From Eriocheir sinensis (lineage: Eukaryota > Arthropoda > Malacostraca > Decapoda > Varunidae), in contig NC_066535.1 in NCBI RefSeq assembly GCF_024679095.1, forward strand, positions 2,357,307-2,421,306: a DNA stretch of 64,000 bases, written 5' to 3'. This document shows, one piece after another, positions 22,860-36,332 of this stretch (position 1 is its first letter; every line of letters begins with the position of its first letter). Under the pieces are notes generated by a model. That model saw nothing but the letters and a program-made list of their open reading frames with translations. It had not been told where the DNA came from and did not search any database. Made by a program: the position numbers and the translations under genes.

Positions 22860-23970
22860 CCTTCCGTCCTTTTTCCCAGCCATCGCATTTGTATGTCACT
22901 CCCTATTGCTCTCTCATTTCCATTTCCATTTTCTTCCTTTTCCTCTTAACTTTTCTACTTTCCTCCTCCTCCACCTCCTCCTCCTCCTCCGTCTCCTCTT
23001 CCTCCGCTTTTGTATGTGTCTCCCTATTGCTCTCTCATCTCCATTTTCTTATTAATTCTTCCTTTTCCCCATTAACTTTTCTGTCTCTCTCCTCCTCCTT
23101 CTGTTCCTTCTCCTCCAACTCCGTCTCCTCTTCCTTTGGTTTTGTATGTATCTCCCAATTGTTTTCTCATTTTCATCTCATTTTCTTCCTCTCTTCTTCT
23201 CCTCCTCTTCCTCCTCCTGCTGCTCTTTCCACTCTTCCTCTTAGCTTTTTCTACCCTTCCTCCATCTCCTTCTGTTCTTTCTCCTCTTCCTCTGGTTCTG
23301 TGTGTATCTTTTTACTAATTATATCATTTGTATTTCATCTTCCTCTTTCCCCTTTACTTTCCTACCTCTCTCCTCCTCCTCCTCCTGCTTCTCCTCTTCC
23401 TTCTCCTTCTCTTTTTTTCCTCCTCTTTATCCTTCTCAACTACCTTCTCCTCTTCCACCCCTTTCTTTTATCTTACCTCTCTCCATGTCTGCTTCCTATT
23501 CCTTCCATTGCCCCTCCTCTCCTCCTCCTCCTCCTCCTCTTCTTACTCTTCTTCTTACTCTTCCTATTATCTTCCTTCTTTTGATTTCCACTTCTTCCTT
23601 CCATTCTCCCTCCTCTCCTCCTCTTCCACTTTCTCATTCTTCTCTTCTTCCTCCTCTTCTTCCTCCTCCCCTCCAGTCTCCCTCCTCTCCTTCTCTCCCT
23701 CCCTTCGTTCCCTCCTCCTTCTCATCTTCCTCTTCCTCTTATCAACCCTCTCTCCATTTCCATACCCTCTCTTCATTTTCACTTCCCCTTCCCTCCATTC
23801 TCCTTCCTTCTTCCTTCCTCCTTCTCCTCCTCATTTTCCTCCTCTTCCCATTATCTTCCCTCCCTCCATTTCCTTTCCCCCTTTCATCCATTCTCCCTTC
23901 TTTTTCTCCTTTTCTCCCTCCTTTCGTCCCCTACTTCTCCACTCCCTTCCTTTCTGTCTCCCTCCACGCG
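22860..23970 (+). repeat. polypyrimidine tract with a 4-unit tandem array at its left end
   Basis: TTTGTATGTSWCTCCCTATTG-like starts lie at about 22888, 23010, 23143 and 23298 (spacings 122, 133 and 155 bp). Each is followed by TCTCTCATTTCCATTTTCTT, TTAACTTTTCT and a CTC/CTT block. The rest is unstructured CCT/CTT-rich DNA to about 23970. Confidence 0.8.
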
Positions 23971-24261
23971 TGACGAAAAGACATTAACTCATTACACTCC
24001 ACAGGTAACGCAAAGGTGCGGGGAGAGGGTCATTACCTGTGTTTTAAGGCCAATGATGCTAATTTGAAGCCAAGAAAGGGAGGGAGGTAATTTGGTACAT
24101 CAGTCGCTGTTTGGCCGAGTCGTTTTTTGCCGGTAATTAGCAGATTAGGAGCAACGGCAAATGAGTTTGTGGAGGCTAAGTAACGAGAAAAGCAGGATGG
24201 GGAGTTTTAAAGTGAAATATCTGGTAGTTATGAAAGCTAATAGAACAAAAAATGGAAAGTG

Positions 24262-24440
24262 GGAACGTAAGCCTGATTTTTTTAAACGTCGTATTAGTCT
24301 TTACTAACAATAATGCAGCTGGTTTGTCTTATTGTACCGGGTTTTCAAGGGGTGGTTGTTTTGTTTAAATATTACATCAATTTTTACGACGAAGTTTGTA
24401 ATATGTCGACTTAACCCTGTGAAGTTCCGTCCCAGAAATG
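24262..24440 (+). repeat. dispersed repeat module B, copy 2
   Basis: GCCTGATTTTTTTAAACGTC, GTATTAGTCTTTACTAACAA, TTTTTACGACGAAGTTTGTA and ATATGTCGACTTAAC match 48203-48370 in the same order, as well as the shorter minus copy at 10950-11060. Confidence 0.8.
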
Positions 24441-24539
24441 GCACTGAAGAGCAAAATTAGGCACTTGACTGTTGGTAAATAAAATTACGACGTATAAATA
24501 ACTTGGCAGTATAATATTACCAAAATAAAAGCGAGAAAA

Positions 24540-25010
24540 ATAATTGAAGGAGAGTGCCTGGGAAATGGTTTATTGCAAGACGGTCTTAAAAGTAACAGAT
24601 AAAAGACAAAGAAAATTAGTAGCTTATAAATTAAAGGATAAGTAGATTACGATTTGTAGGTATAAAGTGCGGTGATGAGGTCGGGGGAGTTAGTAAGAGT
24701 GAAAAAAATATGAAAATGAAAGGTAATTATAAAGAATAAAAGTATGGAAAGTGGAGACGTATACGACACCAAATTATAAACAAGAAAATTAAATTAAGAT
24801 GGATGCCTGGGAAAAGGTTCATTGCAAGACGGTCCTTAAACTAACAGGCAAAAGAGAAAATTGGCAGTTTACAAATTAAAAGAAAAGTAGGAAATAACGG
24901 CTGACATGTATAACGTACCATGATAAGTTAATGGAAGTTAGTTAGCGTGAAAAATAAGGAAAACGAAAAGTAATAGTTAAAAGTTGAAAATTAAGACGTT
25001 ACGTGGTGCC
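24540..25010 (+). repeat. 249-bp diverged tandem duplication
   Basis: GCCTGGGAAATGGTTTATTG at 24556 and GCCTGGGAAAAGGTTCATTG at 24805 begin two related units. The following GCAAGACGGTC, AAATTA-AAGAAAAGTAG and GTTAGT-AG-GTGAAAAA motifs stay in register. They are AT-rich and non-coding. Confidence 0.8.
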
Positions 25011-25284
25011 AGGAAGAGAAGAAGACATTGAAACTCGGCAAAGAATGGCAAGGAGGAGATTGAATTCCAAAAGATAGGGCGACGGAAGCAAGTTTGAGCG
25101 TCGGATGTGTAAAAGTGATGACAGGGAAGGGCAGTTAGCTATTAAATCCCGGAATAAGTTAAGGGGAGGAGGAACGAGACAAGAGGCTACAAAGGGAAGT
25201 TGTAGATCCAATGAATAGTTGATGAGTGAGAAGGAAGATTAAAGTGAACACGAAAATATATGGATAAAAAGCCGCCCAGACGAA

Positions 25285-26615
25285 AGCGAGGAGAAGCAAA
25301 GGAAGGAATGACACAGAAAGGGGCAAGGAAGAGAAGTAAAGGAAGGAATGACACAGAAAGGGACAAGGAAGAGAAGTAAGGGAAGGAATGACACAGAAAG
25401 GGACAAGGAAGAGAAGTAAAGGAAGGAATGACACAGAAAGGGACAAGGAAGAGAAGTAAAGGAAGGAATGACACAGAAAGGGACAAGGAAGAGAAGTAAA
25501 GGAAGGAATGACACAGAAAGGGTCAAGGAAGAGAAGTAAAGGAAGGAATGACACAGAAAGGGACAAGGAAGAGAAGTAAAGGAAGGAATGACACAGAAAG
25601 GGACAAGGAAGAGAAGTAAAGGAAGGAATGACACAGAAAGGGACAAGGAAGAGAAGTAAAGGAAGGAATGACACAGAAAGGGGCAAGGAAGAGAAGTAAA
25701 GGAAGGAATGACACAGAAAGGGGCAAGGAAGAGAAGTAAAGGAAGGAATGACACAGAAAGGGACAAGGAAGAGAAGTAAAGGAAGGAATGACACAGAAAG
25801 GGACAAGGAAGAGAAGTAAAGGAAGGAATGACAGAAAGGGACAAGGAAGAGAAGTAAAGGAAGGAATGACACAGAAAGGGACAAGGAAGAGAAGTAAAGG
25901 AAGGAATGACACAGAAAGGGACAAGGAAGAGAAGTAAAGGAAGGAATGACACAGAAAGGGACAAGGAAGAGAAGTAAAGGAAGGACTTAAACAGAAAGGG
26001 ACAAGGAATAGAAGTAAAGGAAGCAATGACACAGAAAGGACAAGGAAGAGAAGTAAAGGAAGGAATGACACAGAAAGGGACAAGGAAGAGAAGTAAAGGA
26101 AGGAATGACACAGAAAGGGACAAGGAAGAGAAGTAAAGGAAGGAATGACACAGAAAGGGACAAGGAAGAGAAGTAAAGGAAGGAATGACACAGAAAGGGA
26201 CAAGGAAGAGAAGTAAAGGAAGGAATGACACAGAAAGGGACAAGGAAGAGAAGTAAAGGAAGGAATGACTGAAAGGGACAAGGAAGAGAAGTAAAGGAAG
26301 AAATGACACAGAAAGGGACAAGGAAGAGAAGTAAAGGAAGGAATGACACAGAAAGGGGCAAGGAAGAGAAGTAAAGGAAGGAATGACACAGAAAGGGACA
26401 AGGAAGAGAAGTAAAGGAAGGAATGACACAGAAAGGGACAAGGAAGAGAAGTAAAGGAAGGAACACAGAAAGGGACAAGGAAGAGAAGTAAAGGAAGGAA
26501 TGACACAGAAAGGGACAAGGAAGAGAAGTAAAGGAAGGAATGACACAGAAAGGGACAAGGAAGAGAAGTAAAGGAAGGAATGACACAGAAAGGGGCAAGG
26601 AAGAGAAGTATGCGG
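25285..26615 (+). repeat. 40-bp minisatellite, about 33 copies
   Basis: GGAAGGAATGACACAGAAAG followed by GGACAAGGAAGAGAAGTAAA repeats every 40 bp for 1.3 kb. Copies are nearly identical, with single substitutions (GGGGCAAGG) and a few 2-6-bp deletions (for example at 25827, 26268 and 26463). The complementary strand has no stop codon in any phase of the unit, so long minus-strand frames of up to 439 codons appear. The 40-bp unit cycles through all three frames every 120 bp. I regard them as non-genic. Confidence 0.97.
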
Positions 26616-26837
26616 GACAGACTTTCAATGAACTTTTTTTGAAGGACTCGAACAAAGCTAAAATTAAACAGGAGCATACCAAACAAAATGACTGCAAGGA
26701 AAATAAAGGGGAAACAGAAAGAGTCAATAAAGCAAAATGTTCATGTAATGTTATGTTAATGTTATGTAAGAATAGTTTGAGATTCAGGATTACGTATGTG
26801 TCGAAGCAGATGAACACAAACTTTGGGTCGTATTACA
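26616..26837. other. A-rich single-copy sequence
   Basis: Short stretch between the 40-bp array and a family A copy. No gene was recognised. Confidence 0.5.
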
Positions 26838-27048
26838 GGACATTTCGTTGTCAAAATACATATATTTGACAAGGCTTTCGTAGGAGTTGTGGGCATTTTC
26901 AGCAGTAGTTTTATGACCCTGGTGGTAGTTTGACGTCTCCTCTGTACCATGAACCTGAAGAAACAGCCATTAGAACCCGATTGACCCCCTCTTTTGACCT
27001 TTAGAAATAGCTGATATGAAAAGCGAAAGTGTCTTTAAATACCGACTA
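26838..27048 (-). repeat. dispersed repeat family A, copy 3
   Basis: The minus strand shows TCAGCTATTTCTAAAGGTC, GGTTCATGGTACAGAGGAG, CTACCACCAGGGTCATAAAA, CTCCTACGAAAGCCTTGTC and ACGAAATGTCC. It is a single unit in the same orientation as copy 2. Confidence 0.87.
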
Positions 27049-27556
27049 AGGACACTTGAAGGAAAAAAATATGTATTAAATAGAAAGAAATGCAAGTGAT
27101 GATACTAAGCGAAATGACTGCTGGAAAAAGGAAGGAATGCAAAAAGGATTAATGAAGCAAAATATTATGAGACAAAAAGAACATGAATAACTAATGTAAA
27201 GTAAATGGGAATCCAAGTAATTATCATACGTTTCTGTGTGAAGCCACGAAGAAACTTAAAATTACACGCTGTCGAGATAGGAATTTGCATGAGGTACTTA
27301 AAGAAAAAAAAAAGCCACGTCAATTAAGCACCACAAAGAAGCAGAATTAAAACACACAAATCAATATTACGTAGAAAAGGTAAAGGTTTAATTAAATAGA
27401 CTCGCGTGCGCTTTCACACACTCCCTCACACTCATTCACCCCCCTCACCTATCCCCCTCCCCCCAGCCCTCACCCTCCCCCCCTCCCTCACCCTTCCCCC
27501 ACCCCTCCCCCTCTCCCCACCCATCACCCTTCCCCCACCCCTCACCCCCAACACAG

Positions 27557-27561
<5 letters not shown>
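27049..27561. other. A-rich sequence then C-rich low complexity
   Basis: 27049-27400 is A-rich single-copy. 27420-27550 is C/CCCT-rich (CACCCTTCCCCCACCCCTC repeated). Confidence 0.6.
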
Positions 27562-27606
<45 letters not shown>

Positions 27607-27940
27607 AGGTAAATGAAAGGACAGAAAAAAAGGAGGAAAGGAGAATTGTGTATCCAGGTAAAGAGGAAAACTTCGTGAAATAGTGGAGGGAAGGAAGGAG
27701 GGAGGGAGGAAGAGAGGAAGAGGAGAGAGATATGGAGAAAGAGAGGGAGACTGGAAAGGAGAGAGGAAAGAAGAGAGGAAGAGGAAAGAGGGAGGGGGGA
27801 AGGGAGAGAAGGGAGGAAGAGAAGGGGGGAGGGGGGGAATGCGTTGATCTAAGGACGGCAGAGTAAAGGAAAAGTTGAATATAATGAATGATTTGAGGGA
27901 GGAGGGAGAGAGAGGAAGGCAGAGAAGGAGGGTTGACAGG
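27562..27940. repeat. (GA)n then purine-rich tract
   Basis: (GA)n 27562-27603 followed by GGA/GAA-rich DNA to about 27940. Confidence 0.9.
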
Positions 27941-28077
27941 CAGGAACCCCATTGCTTGATTAAAAAAAATGCGTGAATTCTACGGAAAATACCAGAAAAT
28001 AATTTATATAAAAAAGCAGATTTGCATATGATTTCTTTTACTTCAATTTTCATCATCATTTATCATTACTGTTGTTA

Positions 28078-28092
28078 TTATTATTATTATTG

Positions 28093-28171
<79 letters not shown>

Positions 28172-28190
28172 TATTATTATTAATATTATT
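28078..28190. repeat. (ATT)n microsatellite, about 110 bp
   Basis: TTATTATTATT with a few GTT or ACT interruptions. It directly abuts the first palindrome. Confidence 0.96.
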
Positions 28191-28192
28191 AT

Positions 28193-28302
28193 CCTCCTCT
28201 TCGACCTCCTCCTCCTCCGTTTCCTCCTCCTCCTCCTCCTCCTCCTCCTGGAGAAGGAGGAGGAGGTGGAGGAAACGGAGGAGGAGGAGGACGAAGAGGA
28301 GG
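28193..28302. repeat. 48-bp-arm palindrome, 14-bp loop, 2 mismatches
   Basis: Left arm 28193-28240 (starts CCTCCTCTTCGACCTCCTCC) pairs with right arm 28255-28302 (ends GAGGACGAAGAGGAGG). Position-by-position pairing leaves mismatches only at 28204/28291 and 28228/28267. Because the arms include the non-repetitive anchors CTTCGAC and CCGTTTCC, this is a true inverted repeat and not chance pairing of CTC with GAG. Confidence 0.93.
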
Positions 28303-28450
28303 AGAAGAAGAAGAAGAAGAAGAAGAAGAAGAAGAAGAAGAAGACGAAGAAGAAGAAAAAGAAAAAGAAAAAGAAGAAGAAGAAAAAGAAGAAGAGGAGG
28401 AGGAGGAGGAGGAGGAGGAGGAAGAGGAGGAGGAGGAGGAGGGGGAAAAA
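28303..28450. repeat. (GAA)n/(GGA)n tract between the two palindromes
   Basis: GAAGAAGAA, then AAAGAA variants, then GGAGGAGG. Confidence 0.93.
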
Positions 28451-28471
28451 TCGAAAAGGAAAAGAAAATAT

Positions 28472-28592
28472 TGTTGTTAGTAGTGGTAATAGTAGTAATG
28501 ATGATGATGGAGGAGGAGGAGGAAGTGGAGAAGGAGGACTTCCTCCTCCTCCTCCATCATCATCATTACTACTATTACCACTACTAACAACA
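28472..28592. repeat. perfect palindrome: 55-bp arms, 11-bp spacer
   Basis: Left arm 28472-28526 begins TGTTGTTAGTAGTGG and ends GGAAGT. Right arm 28538-28592 begins ACTTCC and ends CCACTACTAACAACA. All 55 positions are complementary. The spacer is GGAGAAGGAGG. The arms contain TAGTGGTAATAG and ATGATGATGG besides GGA triplets. A transcript would form a hairpin of about 121 nt. I see no microRNA homology, so whether it is transcribed is unknown. Confidence 0.97.
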
Positions 28593-28619
28593 GCACCAGA
28601 ACGCCAGGTAACTACTCCC

Positions 28620-29440
28620 TAATTATCAGTGCATTTAACCTTTTTATTCTGAACGAACTAAAAGTTTTGAATTTCCTTAAGTGAGGACCTCCACTGTTTG
28701 GCAGAAGAGAGACTGACTGACAGATTGACGGACGGACGCACGGACTCCTGGACAAAGGATGGACCAGACAGACAGGTTGACACTCAGAAAGGTGAACAGA
28801 GGCGGCAGGCAGACGTGGAGGTGACGGGTCATACGCATGCGTGCTACTCCTTATGTAATGTATGTGCGCCATGATTAATATAAGCATCTATTAGTCGGCT
28901 ATACGCAAGGATACATGGCTGGAAAGTTCAAATACACAAACACACATGCACGTTTCTCTACTTCTCACTTATTAATGGGAAACGGGCTTGGAACTCAAAT
29001 ATATTGAAAGAAAATTTGCTTCTTTATTCGACAAATCATTACTCATCGGTATCTTTTAAATAATTAATTCCCGTGTAACGTGAATTCCTTTATATAGAAA
29101 AAAAACATCATGAGAATCGGTTTTAATATTATATTCATACTGTTCGATTAGAAGATAAACTCGGTACGCAAATAGAAAGGCTACAAAAACACTTCCAAGA
29201 AAACATATAAACAGACGCTGACGGAAAGGATACCGTTGGGATAGACGGGTAAGTTGACGGAGCGGCGCGGAGACAGGCGTTCACATTGACAGACGGAGTG
29301 GCGCTGTATTAATAGTAGTTACAGGGAATGACGCCGCGTCCCCAGTGTTAGCAGGAAGGGTTAGCATAAATACATATTCAGCGGGTTACGAAGAGCTGTG
29401 TTAAACTGCTTGGTGCCCGGCATGTGTTCCTTCTACAGAC
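28620..29440. other. single-copy sequence
   Basis: Repeat-poor apart from short GACGGACGGACGC and ACAC motifs. No gene was recognised. Confidence 0.5.
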
Positions 29441-29568
29441 AAAGCTGTGTGTGTGTGTGTGTGTGTATGTGTGTGTGTGTGTGTGTGTGTCCCTCGAACC
29501 ATCACAGCCTTGCACAAACACACACACACACACACAAAGAGACAAACAGATGAGCAATTAAACGCGCT

Positions 29569-29663
<95 letters not shown>
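29441..29663. repeat. three AC/GT microsatellites
   Basis: (GT)n 29443-29490, (AC)n 29517-29536 in the opposite phase, and (GT)n 29572-29662 with one TATG interruption. Confidence 0.96.
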
Positions 29664-29810
29664 TTGTCGCCAATTACGTAGTATCCAAAAAAGCATAAAA
29701 AAATCAAATGCAGAGAGAGAGAGAGAGAGAAAGGAATAGTGTGTGAGATAGAGCAAAGAGGGCGGGAGGGTTGGTGTTTTTTGGTAATTAATGAATTGCT
29801 TTGTTTTGAA

Positions 29811-29812
<2 letters not shown>

Positions 29813-29895
<83 letters not shown>

Positions 29896-30650
29896 CTCTC
29901 TCACTCTTCATTATCCCACTCCCTCACATACTTAATTACCGGAGCCTCATTTGCCCTCTCCCTCTCTTCCTCCATTCACTTCTTTACCCCTCTCCCTCAC
30001 TCTCTCTCTTTCTATCCGTCCATCTCTTCCCTGTGTCCTTTTCTCTCTTTCTCTTTTTATTTCCCTTTGTCCTTTTTGCCTCTGTCTTCCAATCACTCTT
30101 CATCTATTTTTTCTCTTTCCTTTTCTTGCCACTCTCGTTTTCCTCCTTTTCCTCCTCTCTCCTTACCTCTTTTTTTCCTCTTCCAGTACCTCTTAAATCT
30201 TCTCTTTTTTTGTACGTTATTCAAGTCTTCTCATTTCCCTAAGTGTTTTCCTTTTTCTCTCCGTTTCTATTTTGCACATGTTTTTCCAATCTCTTCTATA
30301 TTTTCTCTACTACTTCCTTGACCATCGCACTATTCGTTAAACTCATGATTTGTTACCCTTTTCCACTTATCCGTTGTTATATTTCTTCTCTTCCTTCGGT
30401 CTCTCACTCTCCTGCATTATCCTTTTATCTCCCATCCATTCCGTCCTGCCCTTTCTCCTCTTCCTCCTCATCCGCATCCTTCACCTTCTTCTTATTTCTT
30501 CTGTATTCTTCTTTTATCTCCCTTGTATTTCTTTCTACCTTCCTCCCAGTTCCGGCTCCTTTTCCTCCTCCTCCTCCTCCTCCTTTTCCTCATCCTCTAC
30601 ATCCTTCTCCTGTTATTATCCATTCAAGCTTTGTATTTAATTACCTTTTT
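29813..30650 (+). repeat. (CT)n then polypyrimidine-rich tract
   Basis: (CT)n 29814-29890 followed by about 750 bp of C/T-rich + strand. Frames here are leucine/serine/phenylalanine-rich artefacts. Confidence 0.9.
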
Positions 30651-30846
30651 TTTATCCTATACACATCAAAGAGTAGCGGTGGTCGGTCTTTTTTATTATC
30701 TTGTCTTAATATGATTTTTACTGTATATATTATAGAACATTTTATTATTTTATTCCCTTGATATTAATCTTCTGTTTGTTTTCGGGAAATATAAGGGTTT
30801 GTTGATGGTGTATTTATTGTGTGTTTGTGTGTTTGTTTTTGAGTGA

Positions 30847-31538
<692 letters not shown>

Positions 31539-31569
31539 TATTTGCTTGTCCTCATCAACCTATTTATTC

Positions 31570-31960
31570 ACCACTTAGCTTCCCGACACCACCACCACCA
31601 CCATCACTACCATCATCTCCACGTCATCACCATCAACCTCATCATACCCTCTTAGCACCTCCTCCACCACCACCACCACCCCCATCATCATCACCACGTC
31701 ATCATCATCAGCATTAGCATTATCTTCCCATCGACATCATTGACCCCTACTTTAGTCTCGAGGCACCCACCAACATCATCATCATCATCATCATCATTAT
31801 AGAACAACCACCGTCAGCACCATCACAATCATCTTCATATAGTTGTTCTCATTTTCGTTTATCCTTATCAGTAGTTTCCCGTCACTTTCACCTTCATAAC
31901 CTCCCCCTCACCACCATCACCATCATCATCATCATTACCATCCACTCCCATCTCAATCTG
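31570..31960 (+). repeat. CAC/CAT/ATC triplet-rich tract
   Basis: CACCACCACCACCACCATC and ATCATCATCATC blocks recur with interspersed CAACCTCATCAT and CACGTCATCA motifs. It is a degenerate trinucleotide satellite. Confidence 0.85.
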
Positions 31961-32422
31961 GTTTTAAGTTCCGTTTGATTTCCTTATACGCTCAATCGCT
32001 GTTTCATTATACTTTATTTAGGTAAGAAGTGCTGTTGATTTAGTGAGTGGGAACCAGCGAGAAGTTAACAGGAACAAAGGAACTCCCAGTGCTGTATGTG
32101 TGGGTGGGAGAGGGCAAAGAAAATATACAAGACTGAGGTGAAGTTGGCGGAAGTTTCAAATAAAGATCGGAAAGTGAAGGCGAATACGATAAGGGCGCTG
32201 GAGGGAAAGACAATGGAAGAAAACAAGGAATAGGATGGTAAGGTAAGAACTGGAGGCTCCGTGTGTGAAGGAGAAACCGGAACGTGATACGATAAGGATG
32301 CTGCAGCGGAAAAAAAAAAGAGGAAGAAAAAAGGGAAAAAGACGTTATTTAGACAAGGGCGTGAAAGGAACTCAAACAAGAGGGGGAAATGAGAGAAAAT
32401 AAGAAGGAAATCAAATCAAAAT

Positions 32423-32462
<40 letters not shown>

Positions 32463-32827
32463 CTGGAAGGGAGAGAAATGAGAAGAAAAAAAAGGGAGAG
32501 AATCAAAATATGCAAAGAAAACTGAAAAAAAATGAAATGGGATAATGGAAAGAGAAATAAAATGAAATGAAATAATAATAGAGCTAAATAATTACAGGTA
32601 AACTGAAGTAAAAACGAATAATAGAATGATAAAGAACCAGAACAGATGAAAGGAAAATGATGGAAGCGTCAAGGAGGGAGAGGAGGAGGAGTAAAGGAGA
32701 GTAGCAGGCTGGAGATTAGAGCAGATTGGAATGAGTGGATGAGTGAATGGGTGCATGTGTCTAAAAAAAAGAGTGACATGAAGACTGCCGCCAAAGGGAA
32801 GGGAGTGTGTGTGTGTGTGCGTGTGTG

Positions 32828-32864
<37 letters not shown>

Positions 32865-32931
32865 AGCAGGAGACAGGGGGAGGGGGATATGTGGGAAGGT
32901 TGGGACGGAGGAGCAGACGATGGAGCTGGGG

Positions 32932-33004
<73 letters not shown>

Positions 33005-33112
33005 GTCATGGGAAATGTGATTAATATAGACGTTTACAGTGGTGGCGATGCTGTTGTAGAGGAGGAACAAGCCAAAGAGGAGGGTAAGAAGGGGAAGGGG
33101 GGGAAGAGGAGG
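31961..33112. other. A/G-rich sequence with GA and TG microsatellites
   Basis: (GA)n 32427-32459 and 32830-32860, (GT)n 32803-32828 and (TG)n 32936-33001. The remainder is purine-rich single-copy sequence without a recognised gene. Confidence 0.7.
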
Positions 33113-33825
33113 AGTTAAATAAGCCCATAAGGAGTATTCAAGAGGCCACTGGGTCTACTCAGAGCACCTCCTGTAAGTCTAACAAAACTAATCACCACAT
33201 ATTCTTCCTGTACATTAATCTGTGAAACATTTCCTTGAAGGTGTCTGTCATAATGACACTCACCCCATGACTGTCAAGCTTGCTCCACTCTTCCATCCCT
33301 CTTTTGTTAAACGAGTTGTTGTTTATGTCTGTTGAATTTGGATTTATCTAACTTCACGTAGTAGTATGCGTCCTTCCCTGCTCCCTTACAAGCAGAACCT
33401 TATTATAATTATCTGTCTTAAAGCCCTTCATCCATTTATACGCTTCAGTCAACTTCCCTGTTACCCTTCGCCTTTCTGGAGGATGTAAATTTCCACGTTT
33501 AAACATATCTTTATATGGCAAGCTTCTGAAAGCAAGAATAATTTTTATTACCCTTCTTTGCACAAATTCTAATATGTTGCAATCAAATCTGCAGTGGTAA
33601 CACCAAAACTGCTGTTCATAATCAAAATGAAGGCATCTTGGTGCTAAATGTATAACTTGAGGAGAGCCTCAGTGCCTGTTCTGCTTAACCTTGAAATGAA
33701 GCCAGATGTGTGCTATTCCTAGACTGAACCTTTTGATTCCTTGGACGGTGATCATGCCTCAATAAGACGTTCAAGTATTTCTCACTGCTAGACATGATTA
33801 AGGAAATGTTAGGAAATTAGTGAGT
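33113..33825 (-). mobile_element. CR1-type retrotransposon, 3' fragment (broken)
   Basis: On the minus strand the sequence encodes remnants of the C-terminal part of a CR1-type reverse transcriptase ORF. These are an SGFISR-like stretch, an FWCYH-like stretch, VQRRVIKII, LPYKDMFKRGNLH, ERRRVTGK, YKWMKGF and KVLLVREQGRT. Matching blocks occur in the better preserved copy at 55362-57292 (VQRRMTKMI, LPYEERLKQLNLH, YKWMKGF, KVLLVREPGRT). Frames shift at least near 33620 and 33680. The catalytic RT core and endonuclease are missing, so this is a 5'-truncated, dead insertion. Its 3' end lies near 33113 at CCCATAAGGAG. Confidence 0.85.
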
Positions 33826-35320
<1,495 letters not shown>

Positions 35321-35755
35321 TGGAAACATTGAAATACTGGCAACAGAAAGCCTATTGGCTCATTACGAGGTTGCATGCTCTGGTGATCTAACATGTTCTG
35401 CTCTATAGCCACTTCGTGCCTGCTGAGCAGATGAAAGCACTTCGGTATTCAGTTTACTAATGATGCAACGAAATGACGGTCGATTCCATTTTTAAAGGAG
35501 CTGATGTCATTCTCATTTACTACTTCTGAAGGAACAATGCTCCAATGCCCGATGACTTGGCTTAACATGAAACTCCTGCCAATGTTTGTAATACATCGCC
35601 TCGCTTAAATACGTCAACTGTTATTACTAGATCTTGAGTTGGTTTGCAGCTCAAAGACCTTGAAGTGATCGATTTTTCTAAACTTTTTAGGTACTTGAAA
35701 ACCTGAATTATATCTCCTTAAGTATGGGATAATTTTCGTACCGCGTCGCTACGGG
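35321..35755 (-). mobile_element. CR1-type retrotransposon, 3' fragment, third lineage
   Basis: About 430 bp is collinear with 50397-50895, also on the minus strand. Shared blocks include CAACAGAAAGCCTATTGGCT, AATGACGGTCGATTC, TTTACTACTTCTGAAGGA and GAGTTGGTTTGCAGCTCAA. The 50.4-kb copy carries a recognisable CR1 C-terminal coding segment. Here the frame is broken by many substitutions. It is 5'-truncated, starting near 35755, with the 3' end at 35321 in the ATGGAAACAT-type tail. Confidence 0.82.
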
Positions 35756-35759
35756 AGGA

Positions 35760-36290
35760 GGAGAAGGATTATGGAGGGGAGCTGTTGTGGATGGAAGTGG
35801 AGGATTAATAGCATGTGGAGGTGGTGGAAAGTGGAGTAGCAAAATATGATAGCGAAGGACTGGGAGAACGGAAAGGGAGGAGGAGGAGGAGGAGGAGGAG
35901 GAGGAGAAGGAGGAGGAGGAGGAGGAGGAGGAGGAGAAGAAGAAGAAGAAGAAGAAGAAGAAGAAGAAGAAGAAGAAAAAGAAGAAAAAGAAGAAGACGA
36001 AGACGAAGAAAGAAGAAGAAAGAAGAAAAGAAGAAGAAGAAAAGAAGAAGAAAAAGAAGAAGAAGAAGAAGAAGAAGGAGGAGGCGGAGGCGGCGGCGGC
36101 GGCGGAGGCGGAGGAGGAGCAGGAGAGGAGGAGGAAGAGAAAGAGAAGAATAAGGTGAAGAAAGGGTGGCTAAATGAAGAGCGCAGAAAGAAGAATTCAG
36201 AGCGGAGGAGTTGGGAGAGAATGGAAAAGGCAGGAAGAGGATGGAGAAGAGGAGGAGGAGGAGACGAGGGGAAGGGAAGGGTAGAGCGAA
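35760..36290 (+). repeat. (GGA)n/(GAA)n/(GGC)n triplet-rich purine tract
   Basis: (GGA)n 35876-35935, (GAA)n to about 36080, then GGAGGCGGCGGCGGCGG and more GGA. The poly-Arg, poly-Glu and poly-Leu frames are artefacts. Confidence 0.95.
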
Positions 36291-36332
36291 AGGAGGTTGT
36301 GTGCGGACGTTGGCTGGCAAAGGCTGCATTTT

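Noticed and set aside
25285..26615. CRISPR-like regular array
   Set aside because: Units abut without unique spacers and the genome is animal. It is a minisatellite.
25187..26817. Minus-strand open frames of up to 439 codons
   Set aside because: They are translations of the 40-bp minisatellite in all three frames at once. No start context, domain or codon bias independent of the repeat is present.
28266..28622. Lys/Arg/Glu-rich proteins across triplet repeats
   Set aside because: Direct translations of GAA/GGA repeats.
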